Source: Streptomyces sp. NBC_00271
GTDB lineage: Bacteria; Actinomycetota; Actinomycetes; Streptomycetales; Streptomycetaceae
Assembly (NCBI RefSeq): GCF_036178845.1
Contig: NZ_CP108070.1
Location: 1 to 64,000 of the forward strand
Direction of reading: 5' to 3'
DNA length: 64,000 nt
A program made the position numbers and the translations under genes. The notes under the pieces were generated by a model. The model had not been told where the DNA came from, searched no databases, and saw only the letters and a program-made list of their open reading frames with translations. Shown one piece after another: positions 36,928 through 45,309 of this stretch. The number at the start of each line of letters is the position of its first letter. Position 1 is the first letter of the stretch.

Positions 36928-37401
36928 TCAGTTGCCGGTGACCGGGTATCGACTTGTAATCGCGACGCGGTTGAAGGCGTTCATCAACGTTGACAGCCAG
37001 GCCACCGCCGAGACCTGATCTGCGGAGAGCACGGCTGCTGCCGCGTTGTAGTCGTCGTCGCTCACGTGCCCCTCGGACACGTGCGCGATGGCCTCTGTAA
37101 GGCGTAGGGCCGCGCGGTCGGTCTCGGAGAAGTAATCGGTTTCTTCCCACGCGGGCAACACTGCGATCCGGTCCGGGTTCTCGCCCTTCTTGAGCGCGTC
37201 GCGGGTGTGCATTTTGAGACAGAACGCGCAGCCGTTGATCTGGGACGTGCGGATCTTCAAAAGCTCGACCAGAAGCGGGTCAAGACCTGCCGCGGTGGTG
37301 GTGTCTTCCACTGCCGAGGACAGGGTGATAAGAGCCTTGTAATTGGCCGGGTGCTGCTTTCCGATGTTAACGCGCTGCTTCTCAGTCTCTGAATCAGTCA
37401 T
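36928..37401 (-). CDS. Carboxymuconolactone decarboxylase family protein (AhpD-like)
   Basis: 157 residues, ATG after GAGGAGGAACCC. KIRTSQINGCAFCLKMHTRDA carries the CxxC redox pair and downstream His of AhpD-type alkylhydroperoxidases. ALRLTEAIAHVS and LSTLMNAFNRVAI complete the all-alpha CMD fold. Probably peroxide or thiol redox chemistry. A truncated paralogue lies at 26.6 kb and a second remnant near 45.0 kb. Confidence 0.88.
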   Translation of the reverse strand: MTDSETEKQRVNIGKQHPANYKALITLSSAVEDTTTAAGLDPLLVELLKIRTSQINGCAFCLKMHTRDALKKGENPDRIAVLPAWEETDYFSETDRAALRLTEAIAHVSEGHVSDDDYNAAAAVLSADQVSAVAWLSTLMNAFNRVAITSRYPVTGN

Positions 37402-37899
37402 GGGTTCCTCCTCTTCGCGTGGCCGGACGCACCCCGCAGGGGCATCCTCAGCCTCACCTAATCTGTGGCATTGTTACTAGCGGCGGGTGATACGCAATGG
37501 GAATTGCGACTTAAACCTTCTCGCCGCGCTTTTGTTCCCGTCTGGCGCCGATCAGGTACCCGGTCCCATCCGGTGCGTGGGGCATCTTTCGGTCGGCCTC
37601 CGGAATCCGGTCAAAGTGGAACTCCTCCACAAGACCAGCAGTCCTGGTAGTCGGCGAGCTTGAGGATGGCATCGGCGTCGTCGACCGGGGCCATATCCCT
37701 TCGGCTTTGATCCGACACTTGTCGCTCAGCCGTTCACCCGGGCACTTCCCAGGCGAGGTGGGAAAAACAAGAAGCGGATTCGCGACGCCACGACGCATCA
37801 GGCGCATGGGCGACATGAGACCGCGCGCCGAACTTACGAGCATCAACTCCTCCTGTCCGGTTCGAGCCCCCGGGAGGGCCTCCAGGCTCGGCAAACAGC
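37402..37899. other. Spacer with a possible 27-residue remnant ORF
   Basis: About 500 bases with no solid gene. On the minus strand an ATG at 37694 behind GAAGGGAT opens a 27-codon frame (MAPVDDADAILKLADYQDCW then SCGGVPL) that looks protein-like but is too short to classify; it ends at 37611. A longer minus-strand frame (37511-37903) has no family features. Confidence 0.3.
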
Positions 37900-38889
37900 T
37901 CACTGGGCTTCGACGGGGCGGCCTTCTTCAGCCGCCCGGCCAGTCTGGACCGGCAGGAGAGTGCTGCGCTCACGGACGTGGGGCGCCGGCGTTCGTTCGA
38001 TCTGCAGGCTGACCAGTTCCGGGCGGCTGTAGTGGCCGCGCGCATCCATCAGGCGCTTGCGCAGGTCGATCTGCGCGAAGTCCAGGTCGGCGATCACTTC
38101 GCCTTCGCCGGATGTGAGCGGCTCGCCGATGATGCGGCCCTCGGGATCGATAATGGCGGTGAAGAAGCCACCGGAGATCGCGCCAACGGGGCCGCCGGTG
38201 TCCTTGGCGATCTGCGCCTGCTGGTCGGCCTCGAGCCAGGCGGTGGCGTTGACCACGAAGCAGGCCGATTCCAGCGCATGCTGGCGGATGTTGACCTCGA
38301 TCTGGTCGGCGAACTGCTGGCCGCCGAAGGAACCGGGGTACATCGCGGCGTGGATCTGCTCGCCGTCGGCGATCAAGGCATAGCGTGCTAGCGGCAGGTA
38401 GTGCTCCCAGCATGCGAGCTGTCCGATGCGGCCGACGGCGCTATCTACCGCGCGCAGGCCCGAACCGTCGCCCTGGCCCCAGATCATCCGCTCGTGATAG
38501 GTCGGCGTGATCTTGCGGCGGCGCTGGATCAGTGTGCCGTCCGCGTCGAACAGCAGCTGCGTGTTGTAGATGGTGCCGCCGTCACGCTCGTTGACGCCGA
38601 TCGAGACGACCATGTGGGCTTCCCGGACGGCTTCGGCGATCGCCTCGGTCTCGGCGGACGGTACGGTCACCGCCTGATCGAGCAGGCGCAGGTGCCCCTC
38701 GGCCATGGTGTAGGGCGGCTGCACGAAGGAGAAGTAGGGGTAGTAGGGAACGATGGTCTCAGGGAAGACCGCGAACTGGACACCCTGCTCACCCAGGTCG
38801 CGGATCTTTTTCACGACCTTCTCTACGGTGCCCGCGCGGCTGTAAAGCACGGGACTGATCTGGACTGCAGCGGCTTTTACGACAGTCAT
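37900..38889 (-). CDS. Nitrilase
   Basis: 329 residues from the ATG at 38889 (AAGGAGTATCACC upstream). The Glu-Lys-Cys triad is clear: FPETIVPYYPYF (Glu), RRKITPTYHERMIWGQGDG (Lys) and GQLACWEHYLPLARY (Cys). The sequence follows aliphatic/arylacetonitrile nitrilases, which hydrolyse nitriles to carboxylate and ammonia in the cytoplasm. The 42-bp palindrome with the MarR-type core lies 143 bp upstream, so substrate-inducible control by the MarR protein at 45.3 kb is plausible. Confidence 0.9.
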   Translation of the reverse strand: MTVVKAAAVQISPVLYSRAGTVEKVVKKIRDLGEQGVQFAVFPETIVPYYPYFSFVQPPYTMAEGHLRLLDQAVTVPSAETEAIAEAVREAHMVVSIGVNERDGGTIYNTQLLFDADGTLIQRRRKITPTYHERMIWGQGDGSGLRAVDSAVGRIGQLACWEHYLPLARYALIADGEQIHAAMYPGSFGGQQFADQIEVNIRQHALESACFVVNATAWLEADQQAQIAKDTGGPVGAISGGFFTAIIDPEGRIIGEPLTSGEGEVIADLDFAQIDLRKRLMDARGHYSRPELVSLQIERTPAPHVRERSTLLPVQTGRAAEEGRPVEAQ

Positions 38890-39031
38890 GGTGATACTCC
38901 TTGCAAATGTACGGTCGGTAAGACCTCGCGATGCTGCGCGAGCCCGGACGGGCACGCGATAAAAAGGCAGCCAAGGCGGTCCGGGAGGGATGGGGCCCGG
39001 CCGAGCGGACAACTTCAGCTCCGCTACGTGA

Positions 39032-39073
39032 CTGTCGAGCCGATAGGAGCATATGCTCCTATCGGCTCGACAG
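39032..39073. promoter_or_regulatory. Perfect 42-bp palindrome containing the MarR-type operator core
   Basis: The left half is CTGTCGAGCCGATAGGAGCA plus T and the right half is its exact complement, with CATATG at the centre (39050-39055). The inner AGGAGCATATGCTCCT is shared with sites at 39436, 41132, 45895 and 46709. It lies upstream of the nitrilase gene. The outer arms are unique to this copy. Confidence 0.7.
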
Positions 39074-39435
39074 CAAGGAGCAGATCCTCCCGAACCCTTT
39101 CGACTCGGCGACGCCGAGTCGCCCGGGCACCCATCGCCGCGCCCCGAAGGGGTGGCCGCGCCCACCCCTCACACGGCCATCACCTTTGGCGGCATGTCGC
39201 ATCTGCGACGCCTGACGCCGGTGACATACCGGTACCACCGCGACCGCCTCCAAATGGGCAACAGGGAAGGCGCGGCGGGGTGCGCGTCGCATCCGGCGTC
39301 CGCAGCGATGAGGACGTCCGGGTCGCGGATGGATCACCGTCCGACCGAAATCAGCCGGGGGGCGACTCGACCATCCGGCGATGGACCGGGGGTCACGGTA
39401 GGTGTCGCCCAAGACCCGCCCCTTGCCATTTCGAT
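39074..39435. other. Spacer without a gene
   Basis: About 360 bases between two operator palindromes. Short ORFs in all frames lack coding signs. It appears to be the promoter region or a joint between the nitrilase cassette and the truncated marR copy. Confidence 0.35.
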
Positions 39436-39457
39436 AATAGGCGCATATGCTCCTATT
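39436..39457. promoter_or_regulatory. MarR-type operator in front of the truncated marR copy
   Basis: AATAGGCGCATATGCTCCTA, then TT, is a 22-bp palindrome with one mismatch, 24 bp before the ATG of the marR remnant. Its position mirrors the operator before the intact marR gene, as expected for autoregulation. Confidence 0.6.
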
Positions 39458-39481
39458 GCCGGTAAGTCACGTCGCGACGAC

Positions 39482-39543
39482 ATGGCCCCGACGCGGGTGG
39501 ACCTCGTCGACGCATGCAACAACCTGACACTGCGCAAGGTCCG
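39482..39543 (+). pseudogene. Truncated second copy of the MarR regulator
   Basis: The ATG at 39482 reads MAPTRVDLVDACNNLTLRKV, matching MTTAPTDPADSCNNLALRKA of the intact regulator at 45.3-45.8 kb. Similarity ends after about 20 codons and the frame continues as unrelated sequence. It keeps its own operator upstream. Confidence 0.65.
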
Positions 39544-39749
39544 CACCAGCAAGAGCATGGCTCGGCATCCAGGGCGGTCATCACCTGATTATCCGTCACC
39601 CCTATGGCAGGTGACGTAGGTTGTGTGAGTGTCGAAATGCCACCCCAACAGAGGTTGTTCACAAGTCGATCGGAGCAGGCGTCGGCCCCCGTGCATCCGG
39701 GCCGAGGTTCTGCCGCCACCGAATCGACACCACAGAACGGAGCGGCAAG

Positions 39750-40265
39750 TTGCCGACTACATTGAAGATCAACAAGCTGCGTTACCTGAGTGCAGCCGCC
39801 GGCATCGCCACTGTCGTCGCCGGTGGCGTCGCCATCGCCCCGCTGGCGTCGGCCGGCACGTCAACTTCTGCCAGTGCGCACGTCGTTGACCAGCGCGCGA
39901 AAACTTTCGAGCTGGTCGGCAAACAGACCTCGCTCGAAGACCTCGATCTGGGCCGGGCAGGAATCAGCCCGGGTGACCAGCGCGTCATCCACGAAGACCT
40001 CTACCGCGACGGCGAGAAGGTCGGCGATCACAGCGTCGTCTGTACCTACACCCACGTCGATCCGGCCGCGCTCCAGTGCCTGGGCACCTTCTCTCTGCCT
40101 GAGGGACAGTTCGCCGCGCAGGCGCTGCTCCACCTGCCCGCCCCGTCCTACGTCGACGTCGGCATCACCGGCGGATCAGGCGACTACCGCAACGCCCGAG
40201 GCTTTGTTCGCACCGTTCCTGCCGGTGACACCGAGAGGCACTTCACCGTCCACCTGAAGCGCTGA
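39750..40265 (+). CDS. Secreted allene-oxide-cyclase-barrel-like protein
   Basis: 171 residues from a TTG at 39750 (GGAGCGGCAAG upstream; a second TTG is at 39762). A signal peptide (LRYLSAAAGIATVVAGGVAI...LASAG) is followed by a beta-barrel domain with LEDLDLGRAGISPGDQRVIH, GDHSVVCTYTHV, CLGTFSLPEGQ and VGITGGSGDYRNARGFVR, as in dirigent/AOC-like proteins of Streptomyces. Exported; molecular role unknown. Confidence 0.75.
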   Translation: MPTTLKINKLRYLSAAAGIATVVAGGVAIAPLASAGTSTSASAHVVDQRAKTFELVGKQTSLEDLDLGRAGISPGDQRVIHEDLYRDGEKVGDHSVVCTYTHVDPAALQCLGTFSLPEGQFAAQALLHLPAPSYVDVGITGGSGDYRNARGFVRTVPAGDTERHFTVHLKR

Positions 40266-40315
40266 CGGTTGGCTGTCGTACGCCCTCGCCGCCACAGCCC
40301 GCCCATCTGACACCT

Positions 40316-40435
40316 GTGCAGGTCGGGTCGTCGCGCTCGACCTGGTGGCCGGCGCCGAGATGCACCTCAAGAGCGGCGGCATCGAGCAGGCGTGCGCCAC
40401 CTGGGACGCGATCGTCCGCCCTCCGGATCGCAATC
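40316..40435 (+). pseudogene. Fragment of a TPR-type regulator
   Basis: A plus-strand frame reads AGRVVALDLVAGAEMHLKSG then GIEQACATWDAIVRP, like the C-terminal tetratricopeptide part of Streptomyces regulators. There is no start, and the frame ends in unrelated sequence. The rest of 40266-40539 holds no gene. Confidence 0.35.
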
Positions 40436-40539
40436 CCCGAGCCGGTGGGCAGCTCGTACTGCTCCGCCGCCCCCGGCCCCCATCGACCGGTGACTCGCAG
40501 GTGTGAGATTCACCGACATCAAGAGAGAAAGACCCCTAC

Positions 40540-41013
40540 ATGTACATGAAGCTCGAAGTCACCGTGCTGGCTGTTTCCGATGTCGATCGGGCCAAGGCCT
40601 TCTACGAGCAGGTGGGATTCCGTCTGGACATCGACATGGCCGCCAGCGAGAACTGGCGCGCGGTGCACTTCACGCCGCCCGGTTCCGAGTGCTCGATCAT
40701 GTTCGGCACGGGGATCACCTCCGCCGCGCCCGGCTCGGCCCAGGGCCTGTACCTCGCCGTCTCCGACATCGAGGAGGCCCGCGCGGAACTCGTCGGTCGC
40801 GGCATCGAGGTGGGCGAAGTCTTCCACGACGCCGCAGGACTGCTCTACCACGGCCATGAGGCCGGAGAGGTCACCCACCGGGTCGAGGGACAGGGGCGGC
40901 TTGCCGGCCTGCACCCCGGCCGCGCTTCCTACGGCTCCTTCGCCACCTTCAGCGACCCGGACGGCAACGGCTGGGTGCTCCAGGAGATCACGCAGCGGTT
41001 CCCCGGCCGCTGA
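40540..41013 (+). CDS. VOC-family (glyoxalase-like) protein
   Basis: 157 residues. MKLEVTVLAVSDVDRAKAFY EQVGF and the final FATFSDPDGNGWVLQEIT define the paired beta-alpha-beta-beta-beta modules of the vicinal oxygen chelate fold. The metal ligands cannot be assigned with confidence. Complete and of usual length for single-domain VOC proteins; substrate unknown. Confidence 0.88.
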   Translation: MYMKLEVTVLAVSDVDRAKAFYEQVGFRLDIDMAASENWRAVHFTPPGSECSIMFGTGITSAAPGSAQGLYLAVSDIEEARAELVGRGIEVGEVFHDAAGLLYHGHEAGEVTHRVEGQGRLAGLHPGRASYGSFATFSDPDGNGWVLQEITQRFPGR

Positions 41014-41131
41014 CATCTCATCAGCCACCCGGGAATGACGGGCGACGACCAGCCTGCAGGACGGCCGGCCCCGATCAGCCCCTGAACACAGCCCCGGCGC
41101 ACCATCAGTCGGATTCCGAAGCCGACACAAA

Positions 41132-41150
41132 TACGAGCATATGCTCCTTA
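41132..41150. promoter_or_regulatory. MarR-type operator upstream of the Tat-exported hydrolase
   Basis: TACGAGCATATGCTCCTTA: the GAGCATATGCTC core with near-symmetric flanks, 57 bp before the hydrolase start. Same core as the sites at 39032, 39436, 45895 and 46709. Confidence 0.65.
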
Positions 41151-41207
41151 GTCTCGAGGTCCTGGCTTCGCCCTGACGCTCGAGCAACGTTCGAAGGGAA
41201 AATTTTC

Positions 41208-42329
41208 ATGACCATGTCTCCCATGGAGCCGCCCACGCAGGAAGGCCCCGGATCAAAGCCGGTGTCACACCGTGCCCGGCGCGGGCTGTCCCGACGCGGC
41301 TTCGTCGGCGGCGCGGCTGCTTCTGCTGCTGCCGCAGCCGGTATCTCGCTGGTAGGCGGATTGACCACCGTCGCCGCTGCCTCCCCCGCCGTGCGCAGGC
41401 CGAGGGGTTTGGGTTCGGTCTCCACGGCTCCGGGGCTTCCGGCCGGGTTCACCAAGACGTTCACCAGCCGGTTCATCCAGGCCGGCGGACTGCGCCAGCA
41501 CGCGGTCATCGGAGGCGACGGGCCGCCGCTGCTGCTGGTACACGGCTGGCCGCAGAACTGGTACGCCTGGCGCATGGTGATGCCGGAGCTCGCCCGGCAC
41601 TACACGGTCATCGCCGTCGACCAGCGCGGCATCGGTCTGACCGAGAAGCCCAAGAGCGGGTACGACACCGCTACCCTCGCCAACGACCTGGTCGCCCTTA
41701 TGAACGCCCTCGGTCACCAACGGTTCGCCGTGGCCGGCCATGACACCGGCCTGATCGTCAGCTACGCGCTGGCGGCGGACCATCCACAGCGTGTCGCCCG
41801 CGTGGCCCTCCTGGAGGTTCCCGGACCCCCGACGCTGAAGGCCTCGCCGCCCCTGTTCATCGATGAGGACCACAACAACAGGCTCTGGCACATCCCCTTC
41901 AACCGGGTCAACCACAAGCTGACCGAGAAGCTGGTCAGCGGCCGGGAGGAGATCTTCTTCGGCTACGAGTTCGACATCCAGGGCGGGCAGAAGCTGCCCA
42001 ACTACGCGCGCGAGTACTACTTCCGTCTCCTCTCCGACCCCGAGACCCTGCGCGGCAGCTTCGGTCTCTACCGCGCATGGGACACCACCACCGCGCAGAA
42101 CGCGACGCGCGCCGAGAACAAGCTGACGATGCCCGTCCTGGCGATCGGCGGATCGGAAAGCTGGGGTGACCTGGTCGGAAAGGCGATGATTCCCCTCGCG
42201 AACGACGTACAAGGTGTGGTCATCCCCGGTGCCGGCCACTGGGTCGCTGAGCAGGCCCCCAGGCAGCTGCTGTCGGAACTGACGCGCTTCCTGGCCCCGT
42301 ACCGCCGCGCCGCCGGCCCGTCCCGCTAG
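41208..42329 (+). CDS. Tat-exported alpha/beta hydrolase (epoxide hydrolase-like)
   Basis: 373 residues. A twin-arginine signal (LSRRGFVGGAAASAAAAAG) precedes an alpha/beta-hydrolase domain: oxyanion motif HGWPQNWYAW, DQRGIGLTEKP, nucleophile elbow GHDTG (Asp nucleophile, as in epoxide hydrolases and haloalkane dehalogenases) and catalytic His in GAGHWV. It would be folded in the cytoplasm and exported via Tat; a complete tat operon lies 365 bp downstream. A MarR-type operator sits in its promoter region. Confidence 0.9.
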   Translation: MTMSPMEPPTQEGPGSKPVSHRARRGLSRRGFVGGAAASAAAAAGISLVGGLTTVAAASPAVRRPRGLGSVSTAPGLPAGFTKTFTSRFIQAGGLRQHAVIGGDGPPLLLVHGWPQNWYAWRMVMPELARHYTVIAVDQRGIGLTEKPKSGYDTATLANDLVALMNALGHQRFAVAGHDTGLIVSYALAADHPQRVARVALLEVPGPPTLKASPPLFIDEDHNNRLWHIPFNRVNHKLTEKLVSGREEIFFGYEFDIQGGQKLPNYAREYYFRLLSDPETLRGSFGLYRAWDTTTAQNATRAENKLTMPVLAIGGSESWGDLVGKAMIPLANDVQGVVIPGAGHWVAEQAPRQLLSELTRFLAPYRRAAGPSR

Positions 42330-42373
42330 CGGACGGCCAGACGTCCGGGCATGCCCCGGGCGTGACGGCACGC

Positions 42374-42460
42374 GCTCGACCAGGCGGCAGTGTCGCCGCT
42401 TTCGAGCAGCCGGAGCTCCTCACCGAAGAGCCCGGTATGTTCGCCCGGCTCCTGCGCTAA
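42374..42460 (+). pseudogene. C-terminal scrap of a second alpha/beta hydrolase
   Basis: The plus-strand frame ending in TAA at 42460 reads GGSVAAFEQPELLTEEPGMF, close to the GGHFAAxEQPELLxEE C-terminus of epoxide hydrolase-like enzymes. Only about 28 residues remain. Confidence 0.45.
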
Positions 42461-42489
42461 TCCCACCGCAGGGGCCCTCGACCGAGGTC

Positions 42490-42522
42490 GTCCTGCCCGC
42501 CGGGTGTCCCGGCGGGCAGGAC
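42490..42522. terminator. Strong terminator hairpin between the hydrolase and tat genes
   Basis: GTCCTGCCCGCCGGG and its exact complement surround a TGT loop, a 15-bp perfect stem. It should separate the hydrolase transcript from the tat operon. Confidence 0.7.
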
Positions 42523-42694
42523 CGGAGCGAACGCTCTTGCGCAGTTGTACCCGGGGTGGTCAGCCCCCGGGGAGCCGCACGCCGTCGTGCGGCTGGCCTG
42601 CGTTCGGCAGGCGCCCCTTCGGACGACTGGCACGCCACGCTTCGCCCCCTTCCAGGAGCGGCGGAGCCTTCACCATCCCCGACGGGAGGCATGG

Positions 42695-43126
42695 ATGTTT
42701 TCCGACATCGGCCCACTCGAAGTTGTGACGCTGATCGTGCTGGCCGTCATTCTTGTCGGGCCCGACAAGCTCCCCAAGATGGTGTCCGACACCATGCGGA
42801 CCCTGCGCAAGCTCCGCGAGTTCTCGCAGAGCGCTCAGGCGAGCATTCGAGACGAACTCCCCACCGAGCTCAAGGACCTGAATCTCGAGGACCTCAACCC
42901 GAAGACCTTCGTGGCCAAGAACCTCTTGGGTGACCAGAGCCTGGGCCTGGGCGACCTGACCGCCGACCTCGGCCTAGGGGACGAACCGCTTGACAGCGCC
43001 GGAACCAACACCTCAAAGGGCCTCGGCAAGACCACCGCACCCGACCCGCTTCCCGCGGCCACCGGCCACGGGCCTCGGGAAGCCACCGGCACGGGGCGCT
43101 ACAGCCTCGACAAGAACGGCCCGTAA
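42695..43126 (+). CDS. tatB: Twin-arginine translocase subunit TatB
   Basis: 143 residues from the ATG at 42695 (GACGGGAGGC upstream). The single N-terminal membrane helix in MFSDIGPLEVVTLIVLAVIL, then VGPDKLPKM, and the long amphipathic helix (MRTLRKLREFSQSAQASIRDEL) are typical of TatB; the tail is disordered. TatB and TatC form the receptor for twin-arginine signals. First gene of an accessory tatB-tatA-tatC set. Confidence 0.88.
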   Translation: MFSDIGPLEVVTLIVLAVILVGPDKLPKMVSDTMRTLRKLREFSQSAQASIRDELPTELKDLNLEDLNPKTFVAKNLLGDQSLGLGDLTADLGLGDEPLDSAGTNTSKGLGKTTAPDPLPAATGHGPREATGTGRYSLDKNGP

Positions 43127-43275
43127 CCGGGAAGGACCACGGCCGCCTCGCCGTCGGCCCGCCCCGTCAATGCACTGACCGGCACGCAGGGCCTGGCTGC
43201 CGCATCCGTCCGCAGCCAGGCCACCGCGCAGGAGCACCGCCCCTGCGCTTTCAGACCCTCGGAAAGGAAACGCCC

Positions 43276-43536
43276 ATGTTCGGCAGGCTCGGAGCACCCG
43301 AGATCATCCTCATCCTCCTCGTCGTCGTGCTCCTGTTCGGCGCCAAGCGGCTCCCCGAAATGGCCCGCTCCTTCGGGCAGTCGCTGCGGATCCTCAAGAG
43401 CGAGACCAAGGCCATGCAGAAGGACGACGCGGACGAACCCCCGACCGTTCACGCCACCGCAGCCCACCAGCTCGCGGCCGAGAGCCGGCACACGGCCCCG
43501 GAGGCGACCGAGGCAGACACCTCCCCCCGGCGCTGA
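43276..43536 (+). CDS. tatA: Twin-arginine translocase subunit TatA
   Basis: 86 residues, ATG after GGAAAGGAAAC. LGAPEIILILLVVVLLFGAK (helix with the FGAKRLPEMARSFGQSL hinge and amphipathic helix) is diagnostic of TatA, which oligomerises to form the translocation pore. The gene lies between tatB and tatC, with gaps of about 150 and 60 bp. Confidence 0.9.
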   Translation: MFGRLGAPEIILILLVVVLLFGAKRLPEMARSFGQSLRILKSETKAMQKDDADEPPTVHATAAHQLAAESRHTAPEATEADTSPRR

Positions 43537-43597
43537 AACACCGAAGCCACCGACCAGCACCCGGCCGGTGCCGCACTTGAAGGGACCGGGACCGCCC

Positions 43598-44464
43598 ATG
43601 CCGACCCAACCAGCACATGACGCCGCGCCTATGCCCCTGCGGGAGCACCTGCGCGAGCTGCGCAACCGCCTACTCAAGGCCGTCGGAGCGATCCTGCTCA
43701 TCACCGTCGTTGCGGCCCTGTTCTACAAGCAGCTGATCGGATTCCTCATCGATCCCCTGCCCGGCTGCGCTCCGGGCCAACCGGCCGGCACGGACGACGC
43801 GGGCCGCTGCGGCGTGATCTCCCTCAACGGCCTTCTGTCACCCTTCACCCTCGCGCTGAAGGTGTCCATCACCGCGGGGGTCGTCGCCGCGAGCCCGCTG
43901 TGGCTGTATCAGCTGTGGGCCTTCGTCGCACCAGGACTGCACCGCAACGAGAAGAAATACACCCTGACCTTCCTCGGGGCCGGCATCCCCCTGTTCCTGA
44001 CCGGTGCCGCCGTGGCGTACTGGACCCTGCCCACCACGGCACGGGTACTTATCTCCTTCACCCCGGACAACGCCACCAACCTCCTGCCCGTCGACGACTT
44101 CCTCAACCTCGCCACCCGCATGGTCCTCGTCTTCGGACTCTCCTTCGAACTCCCCGTCCTTCTCGTGCTGCTGAACCTCGGCGGCGTGATCAGCGCACGC
44201 CGGATGGCCGACTGGTGGCGCGGCATGTTCATGGCCATCGCCGCCTTCGCGGCGCTCGCCACCCCCAGCACCGACCCGCTCAGCATGCTGCTGCTCGCCA
44301 CCCCCATCAGCCTGCTGTACCTGGCGGCGTGCGCCATCTCCTGGCACAACGATCGCCGCCGGCAGCGCACCGGCACCACCCGGCCAGGCGGAAGCCCGGA
44401 CACCGAGGCATCCCCCATCGACCTCACCCCGGCCCCCCTCGACATCTCCGTCAGCCGACCCTGA
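43598..44464 (+). CDS. tatC: Twin-arginine translocase subunit TatC
   Basis: 288 residues from the ATG at 43598 (a GTG at 43568 is possible). MPLREHLRELRNRLLKAVGA, SPLWLYQLWAFVAPGLHRNEK and FGLSFELPVLLVLLNLGGVI are TatC hallmarks, with six membrane helices. It carries the signal-binding Glu/Arg surface of the N-terminal half. This is an accessory copy, since tatC is normally a core chromosomal gene, and it sits just downstream of a Tat substrate. Confidence 0.92.
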   Translation: MPTQPAHDAAPMPLREHLRELRNRLLKAVGAILLITVVAALFYKQLIGFLIDPLPGCAPGQPAGTDDAGRCGVISLNGLLSPFTLALKVSITAGVVAASPLWLYQLWAFVAPGLHRNEKKYTLTFLGAGIPLFLTGAAVAYWTLPTTARVLISFTPDNATNLLPVDDFLNLATRMVLVFGLSFELPVLLVLLNLGGVISARRMADWWRGMFMAIAAFAALATPSTDPLSMLLLATPISLLYLAACAISWHNDRRRQRTGTTRPGGSPDTEASPIDLTPAPLDISVSRP

Positions 44465-44500
44465 CAAGCCCCTTCTCAAGGAGCGGCCCGCCGCCGGTGG

Positions 44501-44640
44501 TCAAGGCAGTTGCTTGCGACGAGCCCGGGAGGCCCGCAGATTGACGGCGTTGCCGCAGTTGCGTACGTCGTGCCAGATCCCGCTTTACTGCGCGAGCGGT
44601 CGTAGAACGCCACGGCGCACTTGTTCGTAGTGACACGCCG
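44501..44640 (-). pseudogene. CGNR zinc-finger regulator fragment, frameshifted
   Basis: CAVAFYDRSRSKAGS followed, after a one-base shift near 44573, by WHDVRNCGNAVNLRASRARR is the C-terminal CGNR zinc finger (C-x3-FYDxSR...W...CGN...RARR). The N-terminal ABATE-like domain is missing. Confidence 0.6.
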
Positions 44641-44736
44641 GTTCCGGGGCGCCGGGTACCGAGGGCGTGACCGCGAGACCTGCGGAACGGCGGACCTTGC
44701 CCTCGGCGTTCAGATCGACTCCGTCATCGAGTGTGG

Positions 44737-44878
44737 ATGGGGTTGGGGAAGAAGGAAGCGAAGGCCGCGCTGCAGGGCGTGATGCCGTGGCTGCCGCCGA
44801 CTGGGAAGCTAACGGTGGAGGCGTCGTCGAAGCTGGACCGGCCGCTGGATGATGACGTTCATGCAGTGCGGTTGTAAG
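44737..44878 (+). CDS. Short ORF, possibly a remnant
   Basis: 46 residues, MGLGKKEAKAALQGVMPWLP then TGKLTVEASSKLDRPLDDD. It has no good ribosome-binding site and no recognised family. Codon use is acceptable for Streptomyces, so it may be the end of an older gene. Confidence 0.2.
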
Positions 44879-45175
44879 CGCTGATCAGGGCGATGAGGGA
44901 CACCAACCCGGCCAACTGGTCCTCGTCGTAGCGGTTGGCCGCGTTCGCCCAGGCCTCGTCGGTGACGCCACCGGACGATGCGCGTGCCCTGTTCCGCCAG
45001 TTCCAAGGGCGCCCGCTCGGCCTCGGTGAACACCGTGCCCTCAGCCGTTGATCTGGCCGGCCCGGATCTTCATCAGTTCCTGCGTCGCGGCCGACAGAGT
45101 CGACTCCGTGATGACCTTGCCTGTCAGGCTGCGCAGCGAGTCCCTGCCGTCGACGCCCGATCTCACACACCCTCG
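44860..45175 (-). pseudogene. Decayed carboxymuconolactone decarboxylase-like gene
   Basis: Minus-strand pieces in different frames read FTEAERAPLELAEQGTRI, then VTDEAWANAANRYDEDQLAG and LVSLIALISAYNRTA, the distal half of CMD/AhpD-like proteins (LxxxIAxINAxNR). The CxxC region is disrupted by stops and shifts. This is the third CMD-type sequence in the window. Confidence 0.55.
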
Positions 45176-45309
45176 ACGACTCCCCCCATGCGCTCGCTCC
45201 TTGGAAGCAGCCGCGTCAAGGGGTCCGTCACGCCCGGCGTGTTCACGGGCACTTCGGTGACGTCAGGGCGGCCGACGCCAGCCCTCAGTAGCGCCAGAAG
45301 CGTCGTGTC

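Noticed and set aside
39032..39073. Intrinsic terminator at the 42-bp palindrome
   Set aside because: It has no loop, lies upstream of the nitrilase start rather than after a gene, and shares its core with four other promoter-region sites.
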